Assembly: GCA_044432945.1 (NCBI GenBank)
Contig: JAWXUD010000012.1
Span: 1 to 52,171 of the forward strand
Length of the DNA stretch: 52,171 nt
From: JAWXUD01 sp044432945
Lineage (GTDB): Bacteria; Cyanobacteriota; Vampirovibrionia; Gastranaerophilales; Gastranaerophilaceae
Direction: 5' to 3'
Position numbers and translations under genes: made by a program. How positions within the stretch are numbered: position 1 is the stretch's first letter; the number at the start of each line of letters is the position of its first letter. The notes beneath the pieces were generated by a model, which saw only the letters and a program-made list of their open reading frames with translations, was not told the DNA's origin and did not search any database. Below are positions 15,023-24,057 of the stretch, piece by piece.

Positions 15023-17668
15023 ATGTCAATAAATACAACTAATAGCAATCAAAATATAAAAACTATCAAAAAAATTCAAACAACACCTTTAACAAAAAGT
15101 ACCCCTGCATTTAAAGGTGAACTAAAAAACGACAGTTTTACGTTATCAAAATTTGTTGACAATGGCAATAACCCAACCCCAGAGCAAAACCCAAATAACA
15201 CAAAAACAACTGGCAAAGCAAAAACTATCATAGCAACAGGACTTGCAACAGCCAGCGTTCTTGGAGCTATCGCTATAAGCAGAGGTCAAAAACTAAGTGC
15301 AACCATTACAAAACTCAAGTCAGACAACTATTTCCTTCAAAGAGAAATGAAATCATATGACGAGTCTTTTGCAACCAGAGTAAAAGAAAAAGTTTCTGAT
15401 GCCGTAAAAAACGCTATTCTTGAAGAAAAGCACGCAAATAAAGCTGAAATAGATGAACTCAAAGAAAGATTTTCTAAATACATGGAAATCCCTGAAAACG
15501 CTCAAAAATATAAAGATGAGTTAGTCGAAAAATACAGCAAAGCTGTTAAAGAAGCAGGACTAGATTATGATCCACTAAAACCAAGCCTTACTAGTGATAA
15601 ATTAGAAAAACCTTATTGGGCTAGAACTTTATTTGAAATAAAAGATATACCACCAAAACCAATTACAAAACTAGAAAACCCTATCGATTTAGCACAGCTT
15701 AAATCAAAATTGCACTCTGATGGCAATATAGATATCGAAATACCTAAAGTTAATTATAAAAAATCTGTAACTGATGGCGATGTTTCTATTGCTGGAAGAG
15801 ATGTTCCTGATCTTGGCAAACCTATTGAGACAGATTTCAAATTGGCATACGGAGAAAGAACAGATTGGTCTGATGAAAAAATCGCTAGAGATATTATGCA
15901 GAATTTCTACGATGGACACGGAAACACACTTGAAGGTGTTAAAATCAAAATGGAAAAATCTGGTGAAAGCTATAAAGTAAGAATTAGCGGAGATGCGTTA
16001 TTTGAACACGAAAATTTGAGATATTTAGGTTCTGGCAACAAATTAGAAAACCCATATAACGCAGGTGGCTTCGGCGAAGGCTCAAGAGTTGTTGTAGCAA
16101 GCCTACTCGGCAAAGGTGATTCAAATGCCGTAAAATTTGCAAGTAGCGATTGGGAATTGTTATTCGATGCCCAAAACGGAATAATGAGAAGAACTATCAG
16201 CAAAGCTGAAAACAAAATTGATGGCAACTATATCGAATTTGAAACAACCAACAAGCATTTTGTAGACTCAATTCTCGATTCAACAGAATATTTTGCTCAC
16301 CCAAATAACAAAGATTTCAGCAACCTAACCTTTGAGAACAAAGCGTTTGGATTTAAATTCCTTCCTGATAGCGAAAAAGGAAACATTTATCTAACACAAA
16401 GATTTGAATATGGCGAACAAGGTCAATGGGCTGAAGGTGTCGACAATTTAAGATTAATATTTAAACGCAAACCTGATCCTGAAAGATTTGAACTAATAAC
16501 AGGAAAAAAATTCAACGTTGGACGTGATAGATTATTACTAACAAATGATGATGTCGAAAATTTAACTAAATATTTCGCTAGAGATATGAGCGATCAAGAA
16601 TTGATGGACGCAGTTTTATCAACAAAATCGCAATGGGAAAAACTACCTCTTGATAGCAAACAACATCCTCTAAAAAGTTTCATAAAAGCTTTGTCATCAG
16701 AAACAAAAGCCAGAGGACTAGCTCTTGATGCTAGTAGCGAAAAATACATCACCATAGGATATGCAGATATGAGCATTATTGACATATTAAAATCTTATGG
16801 ATATAAACTATGCCCGAAAGAATTTGAAAACCTAGGTTTCCATGATGCAAATAGTGTTTATAAATCGCTAAGCAACCATATCCCTTTAAAACCGACAAAC
16901 ACAGAAATTCAAAAAATGAAAGTATTAGAAGAAGCTTCTGCAAGAATTCAAGAAAGCCTTGAAACAACTTTTAAGAAAAAAGTAGAAGAAATTATTAAAA
17001 CTTTTGATATCGATATTATCGAAAAAGCACTTCCTAATGAATTAAACAACAGAGCAATCGATATTCTTGCAACTGTTGATCAAGAATTATATTTGAAAGT
17101 TTCGAAAGGCAAGTGGTGCTTTGACTATAACTCGTTAGTCAAAGGTCTAACACCTGAGGAAATAGCAGAAGTAAATACTGCGATTATGGGTAAAATAAAA
17201 GCTGATTTTAAAAACCTTGCAGTAGATTCTCATTCAGAAGATTCTGTCAATTTATTAAAACTATTAAAGCTAATAAAAAAAGATGAAAATATAGATGAAT
17301 ATACAAAACGCCAAATAATGAGCTTAGATAATCTTCAAATAATCACAAAAGAAGATGCTACTCGACCACGCTTTATTTTTGATAGAAAAAATGAGATTAA
17401 AACAAACACATTAGGCGAATCAATGGTTCAAAACAATAAATATCTAGGTCATTGGATAGACAGAGAATATTTAAGCAAAACTGATTTCGCAGAATTGTTA
17501 TCAACGTGGCTACACGAAATTTGTCACAAACACGGTGGCGATGGCACATCAGAATTTACCTACAAATTGACAGACTTGATTAGCGGACTTTTAGATTCAA
17601 GCGTAAAAGATAGCAAACTTGGCGTTGAACTAAAAGCATTGGAAGAAGTTTTTAATAAAATCCAATAA
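15023..17668 (+). CDS. GHKL-like ATPase region plus C-terminal HExxH motif, membrane-anchored
   Basis: Encodes 881 residues. The N-terminus has STPAFKGELKNDSF (about 27-40) and one membrane segment (about 67-87), then a coiled-coil stretch. Residues 287-298, IARDIMQNFYDG, resemble the GHKL N-box (D/E-xxx-N-xx-D; D290, N294, D297). GGFGEGSRVVVASL at 348-361 resembles the glycine-rich ATP lid of HSP90, MutL and GyrB. Near the C-terminus WLHEICHKHGGDG (829-841) carries HExxH at 831-835, typical of zinc metallopeptidases. The middle 430-800 is not recognised. This would couple an ATP-driven clamp to a protease-like site. Both activities are inferred from motifs only. Confidence 0.65.
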   Translation: MSINTTNSNQNIKTIKKIQTTPLTKSTPAFKGELKNDSFTLSKFVDNGNNPTPEQNPNNTKTTGKAKTIIATGLATASVLGAIAISRGQKLSATITKLKSDNYFLQREMKSYDESFATRVKEKVSDAVKNAILEEKHANKAEIDELKERFSKYMEIPENAQKYKDELVEKYSKAVKEAGLDYDPLKPSLTSDKLEKPYWARTLFEIKDIPPKPITKLENPIDLAQLKSKLHSDGNIDIEIPKVNYKKSVTDGDVSIAGRDVPDLGKPIETDFKLAYGERTDWSDEKIARDIMQNFYDGHGNTLEGVKIKMEKSGESYKVRISGDALFEHENLRYLGSGNKLENPYNAGGFGEGSRVVVASLLGKGDSNAVKFASSDWELLFDAQNGIMRRTISKAENKIDGNYIEFETTNKHFVDSILDSTEYFAHPNNKDFSNLTFENKAFGFKFLPDSEKGNIYLTQRFEYGEQGQWAEGVDNLRLIFKRKPDPERFELITGKKFNVGRDRLLLTNDDVENLTKYFARDMSDQELMDAVLSTKSQWEKLPLDSKQHPLKSFIKALSSETKARGLALDASSEKYITIGYADMSIIDILKSYGYKLCPKEFENLGFHDANSVYKSLSNHIPLKPTNTEIQKMKVLEEASARIQESLETTFKKKVEEIIKTFDIDIIEKALPNELNNRAIDILATVDQELYLKVSKGKWCFDYNSLVKGLTPEEIAEVNTAIMGKIKADFKNLAVDSHSEDSVNLLKLLKLIKKDENIDEYTKRQIMSLDNLQIITKEDATRPRFIFDRKNEIKTNTLGESMVQNNKYLGHWIDREYLSKTDFAELLSTWLHEICHKHGGDGTSEFTYKLTDLISGLLDSSVKDSKLGVELKALEEVFNKIQ

Positions 17669-17749
17669 AAATAAATTCATGTTTATTCGCAAAAAAACAA
17701 AAAATAGGAGAGGTGTTTTTCTTAGTGTGAGCTTGACTATAACATCTTC

Positions 17750-17777
17750 TTGACAAAAAAAATTGATTAGATATTAT
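17750..17777 (+). promoter_or_regulatory. Strong promoter for tuf
   Basis: A perfect -35 TTGACA (17750-17755) is followed after 16 bases by TATTAT (17772-17777), about 65 bases before the tuf start. The distance leaves a short 5' leader with an AAGGAG Shine-Dalgarno at 17827-17832. Confidence 0.75.
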
Positions 17778-17841
17778 ATTATTATGGTATAAAAACCCAA
17801 ATAGTATTGTAGTATAAGTAAAGAAAAAGGAGATTACTCTC

Positions 17842-19050
17842 ATGGCACGTGAAAAGTTTGAACGTAACAAACCGCACGTTAACGTAGGTACAGTAGGCCA
17901 CGTTGACCACGGTAAAACAACATTAACAGCAGCGATTACTGGTTGTATGGCTGCAGTAGGTAAAGCTGACGCTAAAAAATTCGATGAAATCGATGCAGCT
18001 CCAGAAGAAAAAGCAAGAGGTATTACTATCTCTACTGCTCACGTAGAATATGAATCAGATACAAGACACTACGCTCACGTAGATTGCCCAGGTCACGCAG
18101 ATTATGTTAAAAACATGATTACAGGTGCGGCTCAAATGGACGGTGCGATTCTTGTAGTTGCAGCGACAGATGGTGCGATGCCTCAAACTCGTGAACACAT
18201 TCTACTTGCTCGTCAAGTTGGTGTTCCTAACTTAGTTGTATTCTTGAACAAATGCGACATGGTTGACGATCCTGAATTATTAGAATTAGTAGAAATGGAA
18301 GTTCGTGAACTTTTAACTTCTTACGAATTCGATGGCGACAACATTCCATTCATTCACGGTTCAGCTTTAAAAGCTTTAGAAGCTGTTCAAGCTAACAACA
18401 CTATCGACCGTGGTTCTGACCAATGGGTTGACAAAATTTGGGAATTAATGGATTCATTAGACAACTACTTCCCAGAACCTGAACGTGACTTAGACAAACC
18501 ATTCTTGTTACCAGTTGAGGACGTTTTCTCAATCACTGGTCGTGGTACAGTTGCAACTGGTAGAATCGAACGTGGTATGGTTAAAGTTGGTGAAGAAGTT
18601 GAATTAGTAGGATTTGGCGACACTAGAAAAACAACTGTAACAGGTGTTGAAATGTTTAGAAAACTTCTTGATCAAGGTCAAGCTGGTGATAACGTTGGTG
18701 CTTTGTTACGTGGTGTTGATAAAAGTGAAATTCAACGTGGTCAAGTATTGGCTAAACCAGGTTCTATCAAACCGCACACTAAATTTACAGCTAACGTTTA
18801 TGTATTGACTAAAGAAGAAGGCGGACGTCACACTCCATTCTTCCCAGGTTACAGACCACAGTTCTACATCAGAACAACTGACGTTACTGGTTCTATCAAA
18901 TTCGAAGGTCAAATGGTAATGCCAGGCGACAACGTAGTTATGGAAGTTGAATTAATCGCTCCAGTAGCTATCGAAGAAGGTATGAGATTTGCGATCCGTG
19001 AAGGCGGACGTACAGTTGGTGCCGGTGTTGTTGATAAAATTATTGAATAA
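17842..19050 (+). CDS. tuf: Translation elongation factor Tu
   Basis: Encodes 402 residues. The G1 motif GHVDHGKTT, the switch region RGITIS, DCPGHAD and NKCD are all present, followed by the two beta-barrel domains and the C-terminal GRTVGAGVVDKIIE. EF-Tu delivers aminoacyl-tRNA to the ribosome. Here it stands alone between its own promoter and terminator rather than next to fusA. Codons are C-ended more often than in the neighbours, as expected of a highly expressed gene. Confidence 0.98.
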   Translation: MAREKFERNKPHVNVGTVGHVDHGKTTLTAAITGCMAAVGKADAKKFDEIDAAPEEKARGITISTAHVEYESDTRHYAHVDCPGHADYVKNMITGAAQMDGAILVVAATDGAMPQTREHILLARQVGVPNLVVFLNKCDMVDDPELLELVEMEVRELLTSYEFDGDNIPFIHGSALKALEAVQANNTIDRGSDQWVDKIWELMDSLDNYFPEPERDLDKPFLLPVEDVFSITGRGTVATGRIERGMVKVGEEVELVGFGDTRKTTVTGVEMFRKLLDQGQAGDNVGALLRGVDKSEIQRGQVLAKPGSIKPHTKFTANVYVLTKEEGGRHTPFFPGYRPQFYIRTTDVTGSIKFEGQMVMPGDNVVMEVELIAPVAIEEGMRFAIREGGRTVGAGVVDKIIE

Positions 19051-19074
19051 TAATTTTTAAACAATTACAGTCTT

Positions 19075-19110
19075 TAAAAAACCTCTTGATTTATTTCAAG
19101 AGGTTTTTTA
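19075..19110 (+). terminator. Intrinsic terminator after tuf
   Basis: ACCTCTTGA (19081-19089) pairs with TCAAGAGGT (19096-19104) around six bases and is followed by TTTTTT. It is flanked by an A-tract, so the stem may be longer. Confidence 0.85.
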
Positions 19111-19160
19111 GTTTTCTTTAGTCATAAAAACTCATAAATTAAGTTCCCAATATTAATACC

Positions 19161-19484
19161 CTAAAATTTATCAAATTTTATTGTCGAAAAAAATCTATAC
19201 ATAATGCTAACTAATTTTGGATTTTCATTCATTGCAACTACCATCTCTTCGACTAATTGCTCTGATGGTGCTAAATAATCAAATGTGTATAATTCATTTG
19301 CCTTAACGTCTAAAATTTTCAATATCTTATCCAAATTTTCTGCAGTTGGATAATAACGTCCATTTTCGATATTACTCAAACTTGCTGGTTCAATCCCCAT
19401 CAATTCTGACATATGCTCTTGTGTCAAATTTCTAGCTTTACGCAACTCTTTAATCTTTTTTCCTAATTTTATTTTTATATTCAT
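19161..19484 (-). CDS. XRE-family regulator divergent from a pilin gene
   Basis: The frame is open to 19613, but the ATG at 19482-19484 (MNIKIKLGKKIKELRKARNL) fits the domain; this gives 107 residues. The helix-turn-helix is LGKKIKELRKARNLTQEHMSELMGIEPASLSNIENG-like (about residues 5-60). It is followed by a short C-terminal helical region (EQLVEEMVVAMNENPKLVSIM). No Shine-Dalgarno is present, and AATAAT lies exactly six bases upstream, so the mRNA may be leaderless. It is divergent from the pilin-like gene at 19678. Confidence 0.85.
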   Translation of the reverse strand: MNIKIKLGKKIKELRKARNLTQEHMSELMGIEPASLSNIENGRYYPTAENLDKILKILDVKANELYTFDYLAPSEQLVEEMVVAMNENPKLVSIMYRFFSTIKFDKF

Positions 19485-19541
19485 ACAAATATTATTAAAT
19501 AAATTTATATAATAAATAACTTTGTAAAAGCTAATATTTCC

Positions 19542-19570
19542 TTGACAATTGTTGTTTTGCAATATATTAT
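19542..19570 (+). promoter_or_regulatory. Consensus promoter for the pilin-like gene
   Basis: TTGACA (19542-19547), a 17-base spacer and TATTAT (19565-19570) form a near-perfect sigma70 promoter about 105 bases upstream of the pilin start. It lies in the divergent region shared with the XRE regulator. Confidence 0.75.
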
Positions 19571-19677
19571 TAGTTGTAGCAACAAGAATTTCAAAAAACA
19601 TGACGTTATTCATCTATATTATAACAAGTATAACAAATAATGCATGAATACAAAAAACAAACGAAAGGAAATGATTT

Positions 19678-20952
19678 ATGAAAACAAACAAGAACGAACA
19701 AAAGCGGGGTGATGTGAAATCAAAATTTGTTAAGCAAGTTTTCCCTCTAATGACGGGGGAAAAAGCTACGCACGGGAATGAATTAAATTCCCCTCTGTGG
19801 AACGCAAGCAAGCAAAGGCAGAAAGCGAACCCATCTGTTCGAGCGAGAGTAATTCCCCTCCGCAGGAGGGGTGACCGTGAGGTCGGGGTGGTTTCAATTG
19901 CGAAACGTTTTGCGTTTACGCTTGCTGAGGTTCTAATTACATTAGGCATCATCGGTGTTGTGGCGGCGATGACGATGCCGAGTTTGATAAGTAATATGCA
20001 GTCAAAGGCACTTGAGCGAAAACAAGAATTATTCGATGGACGTTTAGAAGAAGCTATGAATCAAATGAGGTTTCATGAAAAATTAACTGGATATACCAGT
20101 GCGATGGATTTTGTTGAAACATTAGGTGAATATATTAAAATAAACGAGGTTTGCGATAGTTCTGAACTAACAGAATGCTTTCCTGAAACTATCACAACAG
20201 AACTTTCAACGATAATCGTAGAAGATGACCTAGCGACAGGTTCGCAAATGGTAATGAAATCAAAGAAAGATAAATTCACGAGTGATAACGTGAGCGTTAT
20301 TTTTGCTGATGGCGTTTCTGCTCTAATAAATTATCAAGATAGTTGTGATTGGCTTGACCCATATGATGGCGGAGCAAATCGTGCAGCAGCGTCTAATTGC
20401 GTATCAATGGTGTATGATTTGAACGGTAAAAAAGGGAAAAATAAGCTTAATAGTGATATCCTGACCTTGAACGCTCAAATTGAGTGTTCGTTTATACTTA
20501 GCAACGGCACTTGTGCAACAACAACACCAGTTATGAATTCAACAGTAGGGTATTTAACATATAATGAGTGTGAAAATCAAAAAAATGGCTTAGGAATTAA
20601 AGATTGTTGTCCTGATGATACTTGCAGTGGCAAAGACTATTGGGCAGGGGCTATTGCTTATTGTGGCGGGGTGAGCAACATGCCAACATTAGATGACTTA
20701 GCTCTTATTGCATCTGATGTATATGGAGGCACTGTAGATGCATATGGAACATTAGACGGCACACCTGATAGTGATAGATTGACATATTACGGGTTATCAG
20801 AGCCTGATACTAGAGGATTTGCTATATGGTCAGGAATTGAAGCTTCTTCAACAGATGCATATCGTAGAAGTTTTTATACAACATATACTGCTAATATTAG
20901 TACAATATATCGCTATTACAGTAACCGTTATATTTTTTGCGTAGAAGAATAA
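19678..20952 (+). CDS. Type IV pilin-like protein with long N-terminal extension (paralog 1)
   Basis: Encodes 424 residues. The prepilin signature RFA-FTLAEVLITLGIIGVVAAMT begins at F80, so cleavage would fall after A79 and E84 is the conserved glutamate at mature position 5. The upstream 79 residues are far longer than a normal leader (6-25). Part of them (IPLRRRGDREVGVVS) is encoded by a dispersed palindromic repeat. A Shine-Dalgarno AAAGGAAA precedes the ATG. The C-terminal half contains YWAGAIAYCGG...MPTLDDLALIAS and ends in a C-type-lectin-like tail with a terminal cysteine (YIFCVEE). It is likely a minor pilin or adhesin. Confidence 0.85.
   Translation: MKTNKNEQKRGDVKSKFVKQVFPLMTGEKATHGNELNSPLWNASKQRQKANPSVRARVIPLRRRGDREVGVVSIAKRFAFTLAEVLITLGIIGVVAAMTMPSLISNMQSKALERKQELFDGRLEEAMNQMRFHEKLTGYTSAMDFVETLGEYIKINEVCDSSELTECFPETITTELSTIIVEDDLATGSQMVMKSKKDKFTSDNVSVIFADGVSALINYQDSCDWLDPYDGGANRAAASNCVSMVYDLNGKKGKNKLNSDILTLNAQIECSFILSNGTCATTTPVMNSTVGYLTYNECENQKNGLGIKDCCPDDTCSGKDYWAGAIAYCGGVSNMPTLDDLALIASDVYGGTVDAYGTLDGTPDSDRLTYYGLSEPDTRGFAIWSGIEASSTDAYRRSFYTTYTANISTIYRYYSNRYIFCVEE
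19787..19898 (+). repeat. Dispersed palindromic repeat inside the pilin 1 leader
   Basis: This is a composite element. A 65-base part (19787-19851) ends in GAGTAATTC, and a palindromic part (19852-19898) runs from ATTCCCCTCC, with a GGAGGGG partner, to GGGGTGGTTTCAAT. Both parts recur at 24172-24287, and the second also recurs at 24522-24568 and inverted at 24308-24348. It lies in frame within the pilin N-terminal extension. Confidence 0.8.
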
Positions 20953-20970
20953 AATCAAATAAATCACAGC

Positions 20971-21006
20971 AAAAAGCGACCTTGAATAAATTCAAGGTCG
21001 CTTTTT
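20971..21006. terminator. Bidirectional terminator between pilin 1 and clpB
   Basis: A perfect 16-bp stem (20971-20986 with 20991-21006) with a TAAA loop. It has an A-tract on one side and a T-tract on the other, so it can end transcripts from both strands. Confidence 0.9.
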
Positions 21007-21037
21007 GTATAATTTCCAATATAATAATAAACTTTTT

Positions 21038-23629
21038 TTATCCAAAAACTATCTCATCATCAACTACTGCAATTTTGATATTATCTCCTTTAATAAATTT
21101 TTGCGATAATATCAATTTTGAGAGTGGATTTTCTATCAACTGACGGATTATTCGCTTCAATGGTCTTGCCCCATATATCGGATTAAATCCACGTGTTGCC
21201 AATAATTCTTTCGCCTCATCAGTTATTTCAAATGTAAGCTCTTGCTCTTTTAACAACTCTCTTAAATAATTCATCTGAATATCAACAATTTCTGACAACT
21301 CTTGCAGATTTAGAGCTTTAAAGAAAATCGTTTCATCAATCCTATTTAAAAATTCTGGCTTAAATCGAGTTTTTAAAATATCTAACACCTGATTTTTAGT
21401 AGAATTAAAATCGTTTTGAGAAACCATTGAATTCAAAGAATTTTCAAGAATAATATCGCTTCCAATATTACTTGTCATAATAATTAAAGTATTTTTAAAA
21501 TCAACAGTTCGACCTTTAGCATCAGTCAACCTACCATCATCAAAAATCTGTAACATAATATTAAAAACGTCAGGGTGTGCTTTTTCAATCTCATCAAACA
21601 ATACGACCGAATAAGGCTTACGGCGAATAGCCTCAGTCAACTGTCCGCCCTCGTCATATCCAACATATCCAGGAGGCGCACCGACTAGGCGTGCTACGTT
21701 ATGTTTTTCCATATATTCAGACATATCAATCCTAACCAATGCCTCATCGTCATTAAACATGAACTCAGCCAAAGCTTTAGCTAATTCTGTTTTACCAACT
21801 CCAGTTGGACCTAAAAACAAAAATGTTCCTATAGGACGCTTTGGATCTTTCAACCCTGATCTAGCACGGCGAATTGCATCAGAAACCGTTTCTACAGCTT
21901 CGCATTGACCAATCAGACGCTTATGGATTAAATCCTCCATATTAATCAATTTCTGCATCTCGCTTTCAATCAATTTAGTAACAGGAATTCCAGTCCACTT
22001 ACTAACGACATTAGCGATATCATCATCAGTGATTTCTTCTTTCAACAACTTATTTTCAACTTTTTCTTTATTCTGTGCCGAAACAAGCTGTTTTTCCAAT
22101 TCCAAAAGTTTACCATATTTCAATTCCGCAGCGGTTTGCAAATCAGTATTTCTCTCTGCCTCATCAATTTTATTTTTTACCAACTCAATCTGCTCTTTAA
22201 TCCCAGCCTCACCTGTAATAGAAGCTTTCTCAGCCTCCCATTGAGATTTGAGCGTTGAAATTTTTGCTTGCAAATCGTCTATTTGAGCAGTAATCTGTTC
22301 AACCTTAATCTTCGCTTCACCCACCGTTTCTTTTTTCAAAGCTTCACGTTCGATTTCTAATTGTATTTTTTGACGAAGCATTTTATCAATCTCTTCAGGC
22401 ATCGAATCAATTTCAATTCTTAACGAAGAAGATGCCTCATCGATTAAATCAATCGCTTTATCTGGTAAAAACCTATCAGTAATATATCTATCAGAAAGCT
22501 TCGCAGCCTGAATTAACGCACTATCTAAAATTCTAATCCCATGATGCACCTCATATTTTTCCTTCAAACCACGCAATATACTAATCGTATCCTCAACACT
22601 AGGCTCATTGACCATAGTTGGTTGAAAACGGCGTTCTAATGCTGGATCTTTTTCAATATATTTTCTATATTCATTAATAGTAGTCGCACCAATTGTACGA
22701 AGAATTCCACGAGCTAACATCGGTTTTAACAGATTACCAGCGTCCATTGAGCCTTCAGAAGCTCCAGCCCCGACAACTGTGTGCAATTCATCAATAAACA
22801 TAACTATCTCGCCATTAGAGTCCTCGACTTCTTTAAGCACAGCTTTCAAACGCTCCTCAAATTCCCCACGGAATTTTGCACCAGCGACCAACGCCCCCAA
22901 GTCAAGTGATATTAATTTAACATCTTTTAAACTCTCAGGCACATCACCACGCACAATCCTTTGTGCCAACCCTTCTACAATCGCAGTTTTACCAACACCT
23001 GGCTCACCTATTAAAACAGGATTGTTTTTAGTACGGCGATTTAGCACCTGTACTATCCGTCTAACTTCCTCATCTCGCCCAATTACAGGATCTAGCTTTC
23101 CTTTGCGAGCAAGCTCGGTCAAATCTGTTGAATATTTTTCAAGAGCCTTCAAATTCTCTTCTGCATTTTTACTATCCACTTTTTTATTACCTCTAATTTT
23201 TTTCATCACTGTTAAAATAGAATTTTTGTTAATATTATATTTTTGAAACAAAGTTTGAACATCACTATTAGACAGCTGAACCATTGCTAATAACAAGCAC
23301 TCAATCCCAACAAAATCATCTTTTAGCTCTTGTGCTTGTGCCGTAGCCAAGTCAAGTAAGCGATAAGTTTCTTTTGATAAAAACACCTGCCCACTAGGTG
23401 GCTCAGAAATTGTTGGATAAAAATCCACAATCAAAACGACTTTATCAATAAAGCCTTGATTTAACAGCTTTAACTCTTGCAAATAATCCTTTGAAATACC
23501 ACTATCTTTTATCATCGCAAGCAAAATGTGTGCAGGTTGCAGTTCGTTATTTTTTTTAGCCTGCATCAAAGCACCCGCCGAATTCAAAACCTCTTGCGAA
23601 TAATTCGTAAACTTATCAAAATTTATCAT
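21038..23629 (-). CDS. clpB: Chaperone ClpB (protein disaggregase)
   Basis: The ATG at 23627-23629 (MINFDKFTNYSQEVL), with GGAG eight bases upstream, is chosen over an earlier in-frame start; the product is 863 residues. The order is a Clp N-domain, an AAA+ domain 1 with GEPGVGKT and FIDELH, a coiled-coil middle domain (about 400-520), an AAA+ domain 2 with GPTGVGKT, and a C-terminal D2-small domain. The middle domain and the absence of the ClpP-binding loop typical of ClpA/ClpC favour ClpB. It works with DnaK, which is not in this window. No CIRCE-type element was seen upstream. Confidence 0.95.
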   Translation of the reverse strand: MINFDKFTNYSQEVLNSAGALMQAKKNNELQPAHILLAMIKDSGISKDYLQELKLLNQGFIDKVVLIVDFYPTISEPPSGQVFLSKETYRLLDLATAQAQELKDDFVGIECLLLAMVQLSNSDVQTLFQKYNINKNSILTVMKKIRGNKKVDSKNAEENLKALEKYSTDLTELARKGKLDPVIGRDEEVRRIVQVLNRRTKNNPVLIGEPGVGKTAIVEGLAQRIVRGDVPESLKDVKLISLDLGALVAGAKFRGEFEERLKAVLKEVEDSNGEIVMFIDELHTVVGAGASEGSMDAGNLLKPMLARGILRTIGATTINEYRKYIEKDPALERRFQPTMVNEPSVEDTISILRGLKEKYEVHHGIRILDSALIQAAKLSDRYITDRFLPDKAIDLIDEASSSLRIEIDSMPEEIDKMLRQKIQLEIEREALKKETVGEAKIKVEQITAQIDDLQAKISTLKSQWEAEKASITGEAGIKEQIELVKNKIDEAERNTDLQTAAELKYGKLLELEKQLVSAQNKEKVENKLLKEEITDDDIANVVSKWTGIPVTKLIESEMQKLINMEDLIHKRLIGQCEAVETVSDAIRRARSGLKDPKRPIGTFLFLGPTGVGKTELAKALAEFMFNDDEALVRIDMSEYMEKHNVARLVGAPPGYVGYDEGGQLTEAIRRKPYSVVLFDEIEKAHPDVFNIMLQIFDDGRLTDAKGRTVDFKNTLIIMTSNIGSDIILENSLNSMVSQNDFNSTKNQVLDILKTRFKPEFLNRIDETIFFKALNLQELSEIVDIQMNYLRELLKEQELTFEITDEAKELLATRGFNPIYGARPLKRIIRQLIENPLSKLILSQKFIKGDNIKIAVVDDEIVFG

Positions 23630-23727
23630 GATTAAAACTCCAAATAAAAACAAAGACTTATATTTTTATTTTAATACATTTTTAACAAAAGTCATTAAAA
23701 TTAATTATTTTTTAATTTTTCAATAAA

Positions 23728-23949
23728 TTAAAGTCTAAAATCAGTTAATTCACTAATATTCATTTCAAAAGCCTCAGCGATTTTTGCCAAAGAAAAATAT
23801 TGAACATTATTATACCCACACTCTAACAAACTTATTGAACGCATACTCATTTCTGCAAGTTCTGCTAATTTCTCTTGCGACAGTTGACGCTTTAGCCTTT
23901 CATATCTGATTTTATTACCAAGTTTCAATAGTAATTTAGTCTTATCCAT
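23728..23949 (-). CDS. Small XRE-family regulator with probable leaderless start
   Basis: Encodes 73 residues, nearly all one helix-turn-helix: LGNKIRYERLKRQLSQEKLAELAEMSMRSISLLECG-like, with the recognition helix MSMRSISLLE. There is no Shine-Dalgarno; a perfect TATAAT ends six bases before the ATG, so transcription probably begins at the start codon. It is divergent from the small frame at 24058 and the pilin at 24414, with a 28-base palindrome between them that is the likely operator. Confidence 0.85.
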   Translation of the reverse strand: MDKTKLLLKLGNKIRYERLKRQLSQEKLAELAEMSMRSISLLECGYNNVQYFSLAKIAEAFEMNISELTDFRL

Positions 23950-23955
23950 AAGCTA

Positions 23956-23961
23956 ATTATA
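23956..23961 (-). promoter_or_regulatory. -10 element giving a leaderless XRE mRNA
   Basis: TATAAT on the minus strand ends six bases upstream of the XRE start codon, placing the transcription start at or next to the ATG. The -35 region (TAGCGA at 23979-23984) is weak, which would fit activation or autoregulation. Confidence 0.55.
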
Positions 23962-23997
23962 CTTACTTGACTTTATAGTCGCTATGTAATATTGTAT

Positions 23998-24025
23998 ATT
24001 TATATGAAATACATTTCATATAAAT
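23998..24025. promoter_or_regulatory. Perfect 28-base palindrome, probable XRE operator
   Basis: Two 13-base arms (23998-24010 and 24013-24025) are perfect inverted repeats around AC; the arm reads ATTTATATGAAAT. It lies between the divergent XRE gene and the plus-strand frame at 24058. Its dyad symmetry fits a dimeric Cro/C1-type repressor. Confidence 0.65.
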
Positions 24026-24057
24026 GAAGAGTAATTTATAAAATTGGAGAACAGTAT

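Noticed and set aside
19678..20952. Pilin C-terminal variable tails as targets of a diversity-generating retroelement
   Set aside because: No reverse transcriptase or template repeat was seen in the window, and the tails of the paralogs differ by many changes and lengths rather than by adenine-specific substitutions.
22779..23246. 155-codon plus-strand frame within clpB
   Set aside because: It is antisense to conserved AAA+ coding sequence, has no ribosome-binding site and resembles no protein.
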